Source: Chloroflexota bacterium (lineage in GTDB: Bacteria; Chloroflexota; Anaerolineae; Aggregatilineales; Phototrophicaceae). From it: 64,000 bases of DNA. How positions within the stretch are numbered: the first letter of the stretch is position 1; each line of letters begins with the position of its first letter. The position numbers were made by a program, and so were the translations under genes. The notes below the pieces were generated by a model. It saw only the letters and a list, made by a program, of their open reading frames with translations, searched no databases and was not told the DNA's origin. The stretch is from the NCBI GenBank assembly GCA_020161935.1, contig JAIUNI010000018.1, positions 1-64,000 of the forward strand, written 5' to 3'. Shown one piece after another: positions 50,296 to 58,750 of the stretch.

Positions 50296-51966
50296 ATGAC
50301 AGACGACAATCAACACTTACACAAGCGGATTCAGGAACTCGAAGCTGCCGCCATTGAACAGGCGCGTGTCGAGCATCTCATCCAGTACGCCGCCGCAGGG
50401 CAGGACTTAGGGCGCTATATGGCGCTGGGTGTCCTGTACGTCGATCCGTCAACACGCCAAATTGTAGACACCAATGACGCAACGATTGAACTGCTCGGTT
50501 ATACCCGCGTCGAACTCCTGAACCGGACGCTGGATGACCTCGAAATCGCTGTGAATGCGGCCAGCACGCAAGATGGCATCCACTCGCGCATGTACACTGC
50601 CACCTATCAGCATCGCGGCGGTTATCCGCTCACGATCTCCGTTCACGGCTGGCTGTTGAAGCGTAATGACCGCGAATTGATGTATTATCGCCTCGCCGAT
50701 GACTCGCTGCACCGCCGCGTGTGGTATGAACTCCAGCGCCGCGAGGATGAAGGGTCGAGCTTTCAGCAAAAACTGACCACGCTGAACGAGATCACCGTCG
50801 AACTGAGCAAAATCGAGTCGTTTGATACCCTCTGTTTTCATGTCATCAAGCTCGGTATTGAACGGCTGGGCTTTGACCGTATGGGCTTGTGGCTCGTGGA
50901 TACCGAAAATCAGCTCATGCGCGGCACCTATGGCATGGATGAAGCGGGCAACATGCGCCCCGAACACGGGCAAAGCTGGTCATATGTCGGGCAGCAGGTG
51001 TATGCGTTTATCAGCGGTAAATCCGATAAACCGCTTATCTTTGACGACTCACCCCTCTACAACGACAAATCACAAATCATTCATTACGGCTGGCAGGTCA
51101 CGGTTCCGGTGCTGCACGGTCAGCACTGCCTCGGTACGCTCGTCGCCGATAACTATCGTCACAATCGGCCTATCAGGAATTTCGAGCCAGAATTGCTGCG
51201 GCTGTATGGCATCACGGTCGCTCACTTGATGGAGCTTTCCCGTTCGCGCGAACAAGCCACCGCGCTCCATGTCGCCAACCAGTTAGCCTATATGCTCACA
51301 GAGTTCATTACCAACATCGGGCATGATTTCCGTACACCGCTGGCGACCATCAATACGAATGCCTATTTGATGCAGCGTTCCAACGACGGCGAACGACGGC
51401 AAAAGCTGGCAACCGGTATTCAAGCGCAGGTCAAGCATATCACCACGATGGTCGACCGTACCCTCGAATTTGTGGCGTTCCAGCGCAACCCCATGCTGAC
51501 CCGTACAACGGTTGACCTTGCTAATCTCTTACAAGGTGTTCTGCACAAGCACCAATCAGAGATCACCGCGAAGAATATCTTGGTTAATTTCACGGTCGAC
51601 CCGACTTTAAGCCTTCAAGCGGATAACGCTTACCTTTCCCATGCTGTGAATGAATTGATGGATAACGCCGTTCGTTACACGGGCGAACGGGGGCAGATTG
51701 ATGTTGAAGGTATGTCAGGTTCGCATTCGGTCACCATTCGGATGCGTGACACGGGTGTCGGGATGGATGCCGATACCCTCAAGCGCATCTTTGACCCGCT
51801 GTATCGCGGCGACGAAGCGCGAACCAAACGCCACAGCGGGCTGGGACTAGCCATTGCACAGGCGATTGCCGCCGCGCACGGTGGGCGTATCAGAGTTGAA
51901 AGCACCGTCGGCAGCGGCAGCCTGTTCGAGTTCATCATCCCTCTCGATGGTCATACCCAAGCATAG
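50296..51966 (+). CDS. Sensor histidine kinase with PAS-like and GAF-like domains
   Basis: A 556-residue cytoplasmic sensor kinase with no membrane helices. A short coiled start precedes a PAS-like domain (about 38-135: LGVLYVDPSTRQIVDTNDATIELLGYTR), a GAF-like domain (about 170-310), and the kinase core: HisKA with the phosphorylated His343 in GHDFRTPL, then HATPase with DNAVRYT, DTGVGMD and HSGLGLAI. Input is likely a small molecule or redox/light signal bound by PAS or GAF; which is not readable. No response regulator is adjacent, so it is an orphan. The ATG has a weak ribosome site. Confidence 0.9.
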   Translation: MTDDNQHLHKRIQELEAAAIEQARVEHLIQYAAAGQDLGRYMALGVLYVDPSTRQIVDTNDATIELLGYTRVELLNRTLDDLEIAVNAASTQDGIHSRMYTATYQHRGGYPLTISVHGWLLKRNDRELMYYRLADDSLHRRVWYELQRREDEGSSFQQKLTTLNEITVELSKIESFDTLCFHVIKLGIERLGFDRMGLWLVDTENQLMRGTYGMDEAGNMRPEHGQSWSYVGQQVYAFISGKSDKPLIFDDSPLYNDKSQIIHYGWQVTVPVLHGQHCLGTLVADNYRHNRPIRNFEPELLRLYGITVAHLMELSRSREQATALHVANQLAYMLTEFITNIGHDFRTPLATINTNAYLMQRSNDGERRQKLATGIQAQVKHITTMVDRTLEFVAFQRNPMLTRTTVDLANLLQGVLHKHQSEITAKNILVNFTVDPTLSLQADNAYLSHAVNELMDNAVRYTGERGQIDVEGMSGSHSVTIRMRDTGVGMDADTLKRIFDPLYRGDEARTKRHSGLGLAIAQAIAAAHGGRIRVESTVGSGSLFEFIIPLDGHTQA

Positions 51967-52034
51967 GCATATCGGCGCTGCGATGGTAGCATTTGCCATT
52001 CCAAATTCAGCCAAGTAAGGTGAGAAGAAGTCCC

Positions 52035-52823
52035 ATGCCTGCCCAACATTTGACGATCATTCCGGTGCGCGCGCCGGTTCAACAAGCGCCTTTTGATCTC
52101 TACCGCACCTTAGCCGATGCGATTGCTACCAGCAGCGAAACCCTGCAAGATGGGGATGTCATGGCGGTGAGTAGCAAGTACACTGCTATCAGCGAAGGCC
52201 GTGTGGTTAAACTGGCGGATGTTGTGGTCAGTGAAATTGGTGCGGCACTCGCCGAACGCTACCATATGATTCCACAAATGGCCGAGTTGGTGCTGCAAGA
52301 GTCGGATCATGTCCTCGGCGGCATTCATGGGTTCATGCTCACTGCCCAGCACGGCATCGTACAGCCCAACGCAGGTCTCGACCGTTCTAATATCCCCAGC
52401 GGCTTCGTCGTGCTGTTCCCTAAAGAACCCTATAAATCGGCAGCCGGAATCCGCAAAGGGATGCGCGACCTGCTCGGCGTGGATGTTGGCGTGATCGTCA
52501 CCGATAGCTGGCTGATGCCCGGTCGATTGGGTACGACTGGCGTGGCGTTGGCGACCGCTGGCTTCCGCCCCCTGCAAGATGAACGCGGTAAGGCCGACTT
52601 GTTCGGTAACTTGATGCAGGTCACCGTGCGCGGCGTGGCCGATACCATCTGCGCTGCTGCCGAGTTGGTTATGGGCGAACGCGACGAAGCCACCCCGTTA
52701 GCCATCGTCCGCAACACCGGTGTGAAGCTCGAAGACGTTGAACTCAGCGCCGCCGATGTCGCCATTGATTGGCGGCAGGACATCTACATCGAGTCCCTCA
52801 CTAGCGGCAAATGGAATGGCTAA
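52035..52823 (+). CDS. Coenzyme F420-0:L-glutamate ligase-like protein (CofE/FbiB N-terminal family)
   Basis: A 262-residue protein of the CofE family. Seen motifs are DGDVMAVSSKYTAISEGRVV, VLGGIHGFMLTAQHGIVQPNAGLDRSN, VIVTDSWLMPGRLGTTGVALA and GERDEATPLAIVRN. CofE adds glutamate to F420-0 with GTP. Mycobacterial FbiB has an extra nitroreductase-like domain, which is absent here. No other F420 genes are in the window, and some family members act on other substrates, so cofactor specificity is an inference. ATG 52035 follows a GAGAAG site. Confidence 0.82.
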   Translation: MPAQHLTIIPVRAPVQQAPFDLYRTLADAIATSSETLQDGDVMAVSSKYTAISEGRVVKLADVVVSEIGAALAERYHMIPQMAELVLQESDHVLGGIHGFMLTAQHGIVQPNAGLDRSNIPSGFVVLFPKEPYKSAAGIRKGMRDLLGVDVGVIVTDSWLMPGRLGTTGVALATAGFRPLQDERGKADLFGNLMQVTVRGVADTICAAAELVMGERDEATPLAIVRNTGVKLEDVELSAADVAIDWRQDIYIESLTSGKWNG

Positions 52824-53022
52824 CTCCTATGGAATGACTTTAATCCATTCCGTATTTAAACCAAACTGTTCAATACTGTTTTTGATGACTAAGGATGGAC
52901 TCCCTCCCCTGTTACTACGGCTATCAGCGGAGGGAGCCTGCGACTGTGCTGATGTGGGTTGGGGTCTATCATCACCTATTTTCCCGTTCCCCCAAAAGTT
53001 TGAAAACTCTAACCGAATCCCG

Positions 53023-53052
53023 TTGACATGAGGCAAACTTTTGTTCTAATAT
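53023..53052 (+). promoter_or_regulatory. Sigma70-type promoter inside repeat copy C
   Basis: A perfect TTGACA (53023-53028) is followed after 18 bases by TAATAT (53047-53052). It points into the structured body of the repeat, so the element may be transcribed. Confidence 0.65.
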
Positions 53053-53093
53053 GGGATATGACTGCTCTCTGTGGTTAAATCTGTATTTGTCTT

Positions 53094-53177
53094 TGACTGG
53101 AGACTAATAGCTGGTGACTGATAGCTAGCGACTGATAGCTAGCGACTGATAGCTGGAGACTGATAGCTGGTGACTGG
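53094..53177. repeat. 14-bp tandem repeat with heptad phase
   Basis: Five 14-bp units (about 53101-53170), each built from two 7-mers of the forms xGACTGA and TAGCTxG, plus partial units on both sides. It is not a CRISPR: there are no spacers. It lies inside repeat copy C. Confidence 0.85.
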
Positions 53178-53493
53178 CGACTTTCTTGTAACTTTCCACT
53201 TTAAACTTTCAACTATTATGCAGCAACCACAGCAGCAGCGAACAATTGCACGGCGGTGGCATTCTCCCTCACATCCGCTGCAATCGTGTCATTTCAGCGC
53301 TGCGCTCCCTCACGCCCGCCGCCATAAAATGACACCTCGGTGGCCACACGGGAGCTTCCCGCCAGCCATTTCGGCGGAATAATGTGCAAATTATGCAAAA
53401 TCGGCGAAAAATGCCGCAAAATTTGCAAATTCCGCATAACCTCGCTGATCTGATAAAATGTTTATCCTTCGGGATACAGCATTTGAGGTCAGC

Positions 53494-54003
53494 ATGTTCA
53501 AACAGATACTCGCCTTACTCATCATCGCCTGTCTAGCCGTCACCGCCTGCTCCCCCACCGATAACCTCGCGCGGGGTGGCACCGAAAAAGACTTGACCGC
53601 CGTACCGGAAACCACGGCTGAATCCACGCCTCAGGTCAGCGCCGGTCAGCCGAAAGTGGTGGGCGAAGAAGGGAGCCTGTATCCACCGCAGGATCTGTCG
53701 CTGGTCAGCACCACTGGCCGACCCCAGATCCTCAACTCCTATGCTGACTGGTGTACCACCTGCCAGCATAACCTCCCGATTGTCCAAGCCATCGCCGGGG
53801 AATTTGAGGGGAAAGTTGACCTTATCAGCCTGAATATCGACCTGCCCGAAACGCAGGATGTCCGTGACCGCTTCAACATCACCGACCGTTCACAGTACCT
53901 GCTGGTCGATGCATCCGGCAATCTCATTCAACGTTGGTACGGCTTCCTCGACCAAACACAGGTCACTCAAGCCATCACCGACTACCTCGCGACGCTAGGG
54001 TAA
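53494..54003 (+). CDS. Thioredoxin-like lipoprotein (TlpA-type)
   Basis: A 169-residue lipoprotein with lipobox AVTAC (lipidated Cys19) and a thioredoxin fold. The active site is WCTTC (Cys87, Cys90) in the segment ILNSYADWCTTCQHNLP, and DLPETQDVRDRFNI and VDASGNLIQRWYG follow as in TlpA/ResA-like proteins. It probably reduces or isomerises disulfides of exported proteins or cytochromes. ATG 53494 follows GAGG; an upstream start at 53458 would spoil the signal peptide. A second thiol protein is at 58751. Confidence 0.85.
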   Translation: MFKQILALLIIACLAVTACSPTDNLARGGTEKDLTAVPETTAESTPQVSAGQPKVVGEEGSLYPPQDLSLVSTTGRPQILNSYADWCTTCQHNLPIVQAIAGEFEGKVDLISLNIDLPETQDVRDRFNITDRSQYLLVDASGNLIQRWYGFLDQTQVTQAITDYLATLG

Positions 54004-54150
54004 TCAACGCGGTTCTTGAAATTAAAGGTTATTGGAATTTATTCCCTCCCTGTTACTACGGGGAGGGTTAGGGTGGGGTTTTGTTTGTGACTGTGGTGTA
54101 CTCGATGGTTAATCTCTGCACCTTATCCGCGCGTGTATTTTGAGGCTCTT

Positions 54151-55269
54151 ATGAAAATTCGCCCGTTTCAGATCGAACGGTTTTACGCCCAATATGAATT
54201 CTCCGCGCCCTACCTCCTCAGCCAATCCGACTGTGAGGCTATGAGCATCGGTGACCTGCTCGCGATGGAACCCGGCGCAGCCGACCGTTTCCACGCCCAA
54301 TGGCTCGGCTATACCGAGTCGCAGGGCAGCCCCGACCTCCGTCAAGCCATCACCGCCCTCTACACGACTATCCAATCAAATGATGTCCTCGTGTTTACGG
54401 GTGCGGAAGAAGGCATCTTCACCTTTATGAATGTCGCCCTCGATGCGGGCGATCATGTCATCGTCCACGCCCCCAGCTACCAATCGCTGCACGAAATCGC
54501 GCGGTCAGTCGGTTGTGAAGTCACCGATTGGGTCACCACCGACGAGAGTAATTGGGAACTCGATGTGGAATGGCTAACGGCCAACATTCGCCCGAACACC
54601 AAAGCCATCGTCGTCAACTGCCCGCATAACCCCACCGGCTACCTGATGAGCGCCGAGAAGCAGATGCAAATCGTCGAGATTGCACGTCAGCATGGCCTGT
54701 GGCTGTTCTCGGATGAAGTCTATCGCGGGTTGGAGCATAACCCTGCGGATCGTCTACCCGCTGGTTGTGATGTTTACGAGAAGGCTGTATCGCTCGGCGT
54801 GATGTCCAAAACTTACGGTCTCGCTGGGCTGCGTATCGGTTGGCTCGCGACCCGTGACCGCGAACTCTATAAACAGTTAGCTGCCTTCAAGGACTACACC
54901 ACCATCTGTAATAGCGCTCCCAGCGAATTCCTGAGCATCGTCGCCCTCTGGCACCGCGAGGAAATCGTCGCGCGGAACATGAAGATCATCCACGCTAATC
55001 TCGACCTGCTCGATCTCTTCTTTGCCCAACTCAAAGATGTTTTCGTGTGGCAGCGCCCGAAAGCCAGCTCGACTGCGTTCCCACGCCTGCGTGATGGCAT
55101 CAGTGCCGAAGCCTTCTGCCGTTCTGCCGTCGAAAAGCAGGGTGTACTCCTGCTGCCGAGCGTCAACTACGATTATGGTGATAGCCACTTCCGTATCGGC
55201 TACGGGCGCAAAAATATGGCCGAGTCGCTTGAACAGCTCGAAATTTTCTTGGAAACGCTCGTGGGCTAA
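54151..55269 (+). CDS. PLP-dependent aminotransferase (class I/II fold)
   Basis: A 372-residue aminotransferase. Fold type I signatures are CPHNPTGYLMS (Asn and Thr of the cofactor pocket), FSDEVYRGLEH (Asp and Tyr) and SKTYGLAGLRIGW with the cofactor Lys. It is somewhat shorter than aspartate aminotransferases. Amino acid or amine substrate is unknown. The start ATG 54151 has TTGAGG upstream; the earlier TTG/ATG candidates are weaker. It converges with the hydrolase gene, their stop codons overlapping by four bases. Confidence 0.87.
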   Translation: MKIRPFQIERFYAQYEFSAPYLLSQSDCEAMSIGDLLAMEPGAADRFHAQWLGYTESQGSPDLRQAITALYTTIQSNDVLVFTGAEEGIFTFMNVALDAGDHVIVHAPSYQSLHEIARSVGCEVTDWVTTDESNWELDVEWLTANIRPNTKAIVVNCPHNPTGYLMSAEKQMQIVEIARQHGLWLFSDEVYRGLEHNPADRLPAGCDVYEKAVSLGVMSKTYGLAGLRIGWLATRDRELYKQLAAFKDYTTICNSAPSEFLSIVALWHREEIVARNMKIIHANLDLLDLFFAQLKDVFVWQRPKASSTAFPRLRDGISAEAFCRSAVEKQGVLLLPSVNYDYGDSHFRIGYGRKNMAESLEQLEIFLETLVG

Positions 55270-56054
55270 ACCGTCTGGTCAAGCCAACGGATGATTGTAT
55301 CCGCCACCTGCTGCCAACCCGCTTCGAGCATCATATCGTGCGCCATGTCGGGGAAAATCGTGGCTTGCGTGTTGTAAGCGCGGGCGGTCGCGTGCGCCTC
55401 ACTCTGGGTAAACACGCGGTCGTTCGCCGCTCCCATCACCAACATGGGCGACTTGACGAGTTTGGGGCGAGGCCGAGCCAGCAGGGAAGCCTCTAAGGCG
55501 ATCACGCGGAACGATTCGTCCTGCAACCGCTGAAAGTAGGTGTTGGCCTGTGCATCCGGCATCGTCTCCGAGAACAACAAGTCCTTGCTTAACTGGGGTG
55601 TGCCGACAGCCGGATACATACTCATCATCAGTGTTACTTTGGTCAGCGCCACCGGATGCCGCAGTGTCGCCCGGACAATCGCGCTTAAGGTTCCTGCCGG
55701 TGGAACCGTAGCCATTAGCACCGCAGCCGGCGCGGTATACTGCTCCAACACCTTTTGCACCACATATCCGCCCATCGAATGTGCCACCAAAATCGGTGCG
55801 GTCGGCAGGCTGTTAGCGACTTCCAGCACATCCGCCACATAGTCGTGAATGCTCGTCCACCGCAGGGACTTATTATTCGGGCTGCTCCCGTGACCGCGTA
55901 AACTGAGTGCGTAACTCGCATAACCTTTACCCGCGAAATACGGGAGAAAGTGTTCGTCCCAGCACCAAGCGCCGTGCCATGCTCCATGTACGAACAAGAT
56001 GGGCGTGGGTTTAGCACTGGAGGTCGGGAGGCGGGAGAGCAGTTCGAGGGACAT
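55266..56054 (-). CDS. Alpha/beta hydrolase
   Basis: A 262-residue hydrolase with the classic pattern: oxyanion region FVHGAWHGAW, nucleophile elbow AHSMGG, an acidic residue in the lid-core region and a late catalytic His in DMAHDMML. Substrate could be an ester, lactone or amide and is not readable. Its stop overlaps the aminotransferase stop on the other strand. An upstream weak ribosome site lies before ATG 56054. Confidence 0.87.
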   Translation of the reverse strand: MSLELLSRLPTSSAKPTPILFVHGAWHGAWCWDEHFLPYFAGKGYASYALSLRGHGSSPNNKSLRWTSIHDYVADVLEVANSLPTAPILVAHSMGGYVVQKVLEQYTAPAAVLMATVPPAGTLSAIVRATLRHPVALTKVTLMMSMYPAVGTPQLSKDLLFSETMPDAQANTYFQRLQDESFRVIALEASLLARPRPKLVKSPMLVMGAANDRVFTQSEAHATARAYNTQATIFPDMAHDMMLEAGWQQVADTIIRWLDQTV

Positions 56055-56106
56055 ATTATTTTCTACTTCTCGTAAAATTTTTAGAAATAAATGGCTTTAC
56101 TAAATC

Positions 56107-56664
56107 CTAGCGCGGCCAAATCGTGCTGATTTCCAGCTTGAAGCCTTCCAGTACGCCCCGACCTTCGAGCACATCGCCGTTGCGGTAGGTGCGAACCGCC
56201 TCGCCCTGAATATAGCGTTCTAACTTTTCCTCGTCAGGGTAAACCAACCAGAGTTCACAGCCTGCCGCAAGATAATTCCCAATTTTACGAAACATCTTCT
56301 CACGCTCGTCAGTACTGCTCATGTTACCGGGTGACAACACTTCGACTACAAGATCGGGCGCAATGTCAGGGTATGCTTCGGTCGTGGTGTGTGGCTGCCG
56401 TTGGTAACTCACGAACGCGCAGTCGGGTATGTACTGCTCACCCTCAATCGTATAACCGCCATCAGCACCCGACATTTCACCTAAGTTTCGAGGCAAAGCG
56501 AAACCATTAACGAAGGTGGCAATACGAACCGCCGTGCGTGAATTTTTGCTATTGGATACCACTTCGACAATTTCTCCGTCAATCAGTTGTAGGCGACGGT
56601 CAGCATTTTCCGGCGCGAGGGCAATCCGTAAGAATTCATCGACACTGAGGCGGGTATTAAACAT
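56107..56664 (-). CDS. Uma2 family (DUF820) PD-(D/E)XK-type protein
   Basis: A 185-residue protein of the Uma2 family, common in Cyanobacteria and Chloroflexota. Core residues visible include IDGEIVEV, PDIAPDLVVEVLSPGN (Asp and Glu of the nuclease-like core) and EREKMFRKIGNYLAAG. The fold is that of PD-(D/E)XK nucleases; a DNA-cleaving activity is predicted but unproven for the family, and its role is unknown. It is a single gene between the hydrolase and the deiminase, all on the minus strand. Confidence 0.88.
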   Translation of the reverse strand: MFNTRLSVDEFLRIALAPENADRRLQLIDGEIVEVVSNSKNSRTAVRIATFVNGFALPRNLGEMSGADGGYTIEGEQYIPDCAFVSYQRQPHTTTEAYPDIAPDLVVEVLSPGNMSSTDEREKMFRKIGNYLAAGCELWLVYPDEEKLERYIQGEAVRTYRNGDVLEGRGVLEGFKLEISTIWPR

Positions 56665-56729
56665 CAGCTTTTCCTCATACTCCCTGCTATCAGTTTATGC
56701 CGAACGCGACACGTTTTGCAACTTTACAT

Positions 56730-57995
56730 TTATTCCCTCCTCGGCGCGGCAACCTCTTTAGTTAAACAGTGAACCGCCCCACCACCGTTCGCGCTGGCCG
56801 AGCAGTCAATCGGGATGATCTCAAAATCTGGCATGGCTTCACGGTAGACCGCTAGCGCCTCGGCATCGGTCGGGATGCCGAACACCGGCACGAGGACGCG
56901 CCCGTTCACCGTCAGTGCGTTGGTGTAACTGCGCCACACCGCGAACAAACCCCAGTTGAGGTAACGAGGTGGGTTGGGCAGCTCGAACACGCGGTAAGGT
57001 TGACCGGCTGCGTTCGTCGTGCTGCGGAAAATGTCAATCGCCTTACGCAGGTTCGCCTCATTCGGGCCAGCCGGATGCGAGATCAGAACCGTTTGTGCGT
57101 CCGCCAGCTTGACCAGTAAATCGACGTGTCCGGTTTCCTCACCTTCGAGGCGCGGCGTAATAATCAACTGCTTGTAATCGAATACCGCCCTGAGTTTTTC
57201 GCGCAGCTCGGTTTCTGTCAGGCCGGGGTTGCTGTGGAAAACTTGGTTCGACATAATGATCGTTCCCTGCCCGTCCGACCAGATGTTACCGCCTTCGAGG
57301 TGCAGGTCGAGGTGGCGTACGGGCAGTTCCTCGTGTGCCGACCAGCGCTGTGCCATCGCGTTGTCCTGCTGCTGGGGATAGTTGGGCAGCGGGTCAAAAA
57401 CCAGTTTCACCGCGACTTGCTCACCGTTCGCGTCATGCGCGACTACCGGCCCGTAATCTCGCACCCAAATATCATCGGTCGGTAGTTGCAGGAAGCGCAC
57501 CCGCTTGAGGTCAATTTTTCCCCGCCGCGTCAGGTGCAGCCGAATAGCTTGCTCCCACACCGGTTGGCTCACCAGTATTGTCACGGTCGCGACAGGCGCA
57601 ATCGCTTCTGCCATTTGTGCGTGCTGCTTCCATAACTGTGGGTACAGCACCGGCCAAGCCAATAGCACCGTCTCCATTGGCTCCCATTGCGCCGGTAATC
57701 GTAAGTCGCCGATCTCGACGGTGGCGGGCGGCTTGATGTCGTCGGGTTGCGTGCTTTCCAATGTTTGCACTTGTTGGTCAAGTGCTTGAACAACCGGGAG
57801 ATTACCGTCGAGCAATCCCCACCGCACCATGTAATCCGCCATCACTTGTGGGGTAGCTGGCGGGTTGGTGTCAGCCTCCGCCGTGAGGTAGCGCGTAGCA
57901 ATCGGTCGCAGCAGGTGTTCAAGGCCGAACGGCAGTTTACGCCGCCAGATGGGATACGGAATGGTGTTGAATTGGAGCGGAGAATTGCTGCCCAC
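56730..57995 (-). CDS. Agmatine deiminase family protein
   Basis: A 421-residue protein with an N-terminal extension of about 85 residues before the peptidyl-arginine-deiminase-type domain. The catalytic features are LPTDDIWVRDYGP (Asp), LEGGNIWSD, TGHVD (His) and the C-terminal Cys in GGGAVHC. The family converts agmatine to N-carbamoylputrescine plus ammonia in polyamine synthesis, though other arginine-like substrates are possible. Usual length is about 350, so the extension is a peculiarity. It precedes the Uma2 gene. Confidence 0.85.
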   Translation of the reverse strand: MGSNSPLQFNTIPYPIWRRKLPFGLEHLLRPIATRYLTAEADTNPPATPQVMADYMVRWGLLDGNLPVVQALDQQVQTLESTQPDDIKPPATVEIGDLRLPAQWEPMETVLLAWPVLYPQLWKQHAQMAEAIAPVATVTILVSQPVWEQAIRLHLTRRGKIDLKRVRFLQLPTDDIWVRDYGPVVAHDANGEQVAVKLVFDPLPNYPQQQDNAMAQRWSAHEELPVRHLDLHLEGGNIWSDGQGTIIMSNQVFHSNPGLTETELREKLRAVFDYKQLIITPRLEGEETGHVDLLVKLADAQTVLISHPAGPNEANLRKAIDIFRSTTNAAGQPYRVFELPNPPRYLNWGLFAVWRSYTNALTVNGRVLVPVFGIPTDAEALAVYREAMPDFEIIPIDCSASANGGGAVHCLTKEVAAPRRE

Positions 57996-58068
57996 GTTGC
58001 GCCTCTACCGATAACGAACCTCAAGTGGTTTATTATAGCGGCTAATCAAACGGTCTATCTGAGAAGGT

Positions 58069-58677
58069 TTAGCTGTTCACGTAAACGGTCATGCTGTCAG
58101 CTTGGTCGCGGATGAGGGCTGCAGGCGGATAGCGTAAGCAAACAGCGGTCATCCACAGGTCGCCGATGCTGTTGGCAGCGTTCAGCACCACACCGAGCGC
58201 CACATAATACGCTGCTGTGTCTGGCAGCACCCACACCAGCCCCATACCGAGCAGGGTGATGCCCACAATCGGCGCGAGCGCGATAAGGATAAAGTCGTTG
58301 CGCCAGAACAGGGCGTTATCAGCCGTCGCGTAAAATGCGCCTTTGCTGAGGATCATACCGAAGCGTGGTTTGTGTCCCGCGTAGCGGATGGCAAGACCGT
58401 GTAGGCCTTCGTGAATGACAATACTCACGACAAAAATCAGCACCAACCACAGCCACCACGCCCAATCCGCGCCAACGCCGCCCGCGATTGAACCCCGTAC
58501 CCGCAGCACCAACGCCCACCATCCACCCATAACGACCAGCGCGATCACCAACGGAATGAGTGCAAGCCCATTGATGAGCAGGTATTTGCGCGGCTCTAGC
58601 AGGACGAGTTGTTCGGCCTCGCGATAGTCATCCGGTAACTGATGGATAATCGGTTGGGGCATAAACCATTTACTCAC
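58069..58677 (-). CDS. DUF3267-type membrane zincin
   Basis: A 202-residue membrane protein with about four helices and the zinc-peptidase motif HEGLH (in VSIVIHEGLHGLAI), followed by GHKPRFGM, which matches the DUF3267 group of putative site-2-protease-like zincins. Proteolytic function is predicted, not known. The start is uncertain: GTG 58677 and ATG 58662 are both possible and neither has a clear ribosome site. It is divergent from the DsbA-like gene. Confidence 0.8.
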   Translation of the reverse strand: MSKWFMPQPIIHQLPDDYREAEQLVLLEPRKYLLINGLALIPLVIALVVMGGWWALVLRVRGSIAGGVGADWAWWLWLVLIFVVSIVIHEGLHGLAIRYAGHKPRFGMILSKGAFYATADNALFWRNDFILIALAPIVGITLLGMGLVWVLPDTAAYYVALGVVLNAANSIGDLWMTAVCLRYPPAALIRDQADSMTVYVNS

Positions 58678-58687
58678 GAGATACTTT

Positions 58688-58717
58688 TTGACAGTGTATT
58701 CGATTTAGTCCGATAAT
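58688..58717 (+). promoter_or_regulatory. Sigma70-type promoter of the DsbA-like gene
   Basis: Perfect TTGACA at 58688-58693 and GATAAT at 58712-58717 with an 18-base spacer, 33 bases before the translation start. Confidence 0.7.
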
Positions 58718-58750
58718 GGGGCTTAACGTTCATCTGGAATGGAATTATTT

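Larger units (their letters stand above)
52993..53442 (+). repeat. Dispersed repeat element, copy C
   Basis: This gap holds the longest copy of the element also found at 2072 and 29918. Modules are AACTCTAACCGA, a promoter (53023-53052), CTCTGTGGTTAAATC, an inserted heptad-phased tandem repeat (53094-53177), then the C/G-rich body with GTGTCATTTCAGC (53286-53298) and CGGCGGAATAATG. One frame of the body reads CHFSAALPHARRHKM, as in copy A. A CCTGTTACTACGG word lies further upstream at about 52908. No gene is supported within. Confidence 0.7.

Noticed and set aside
53101..53170. CRISPR array
   Set aside because: Units are contiguous 14-bp repeats with no spacers and no cas genes nearby.
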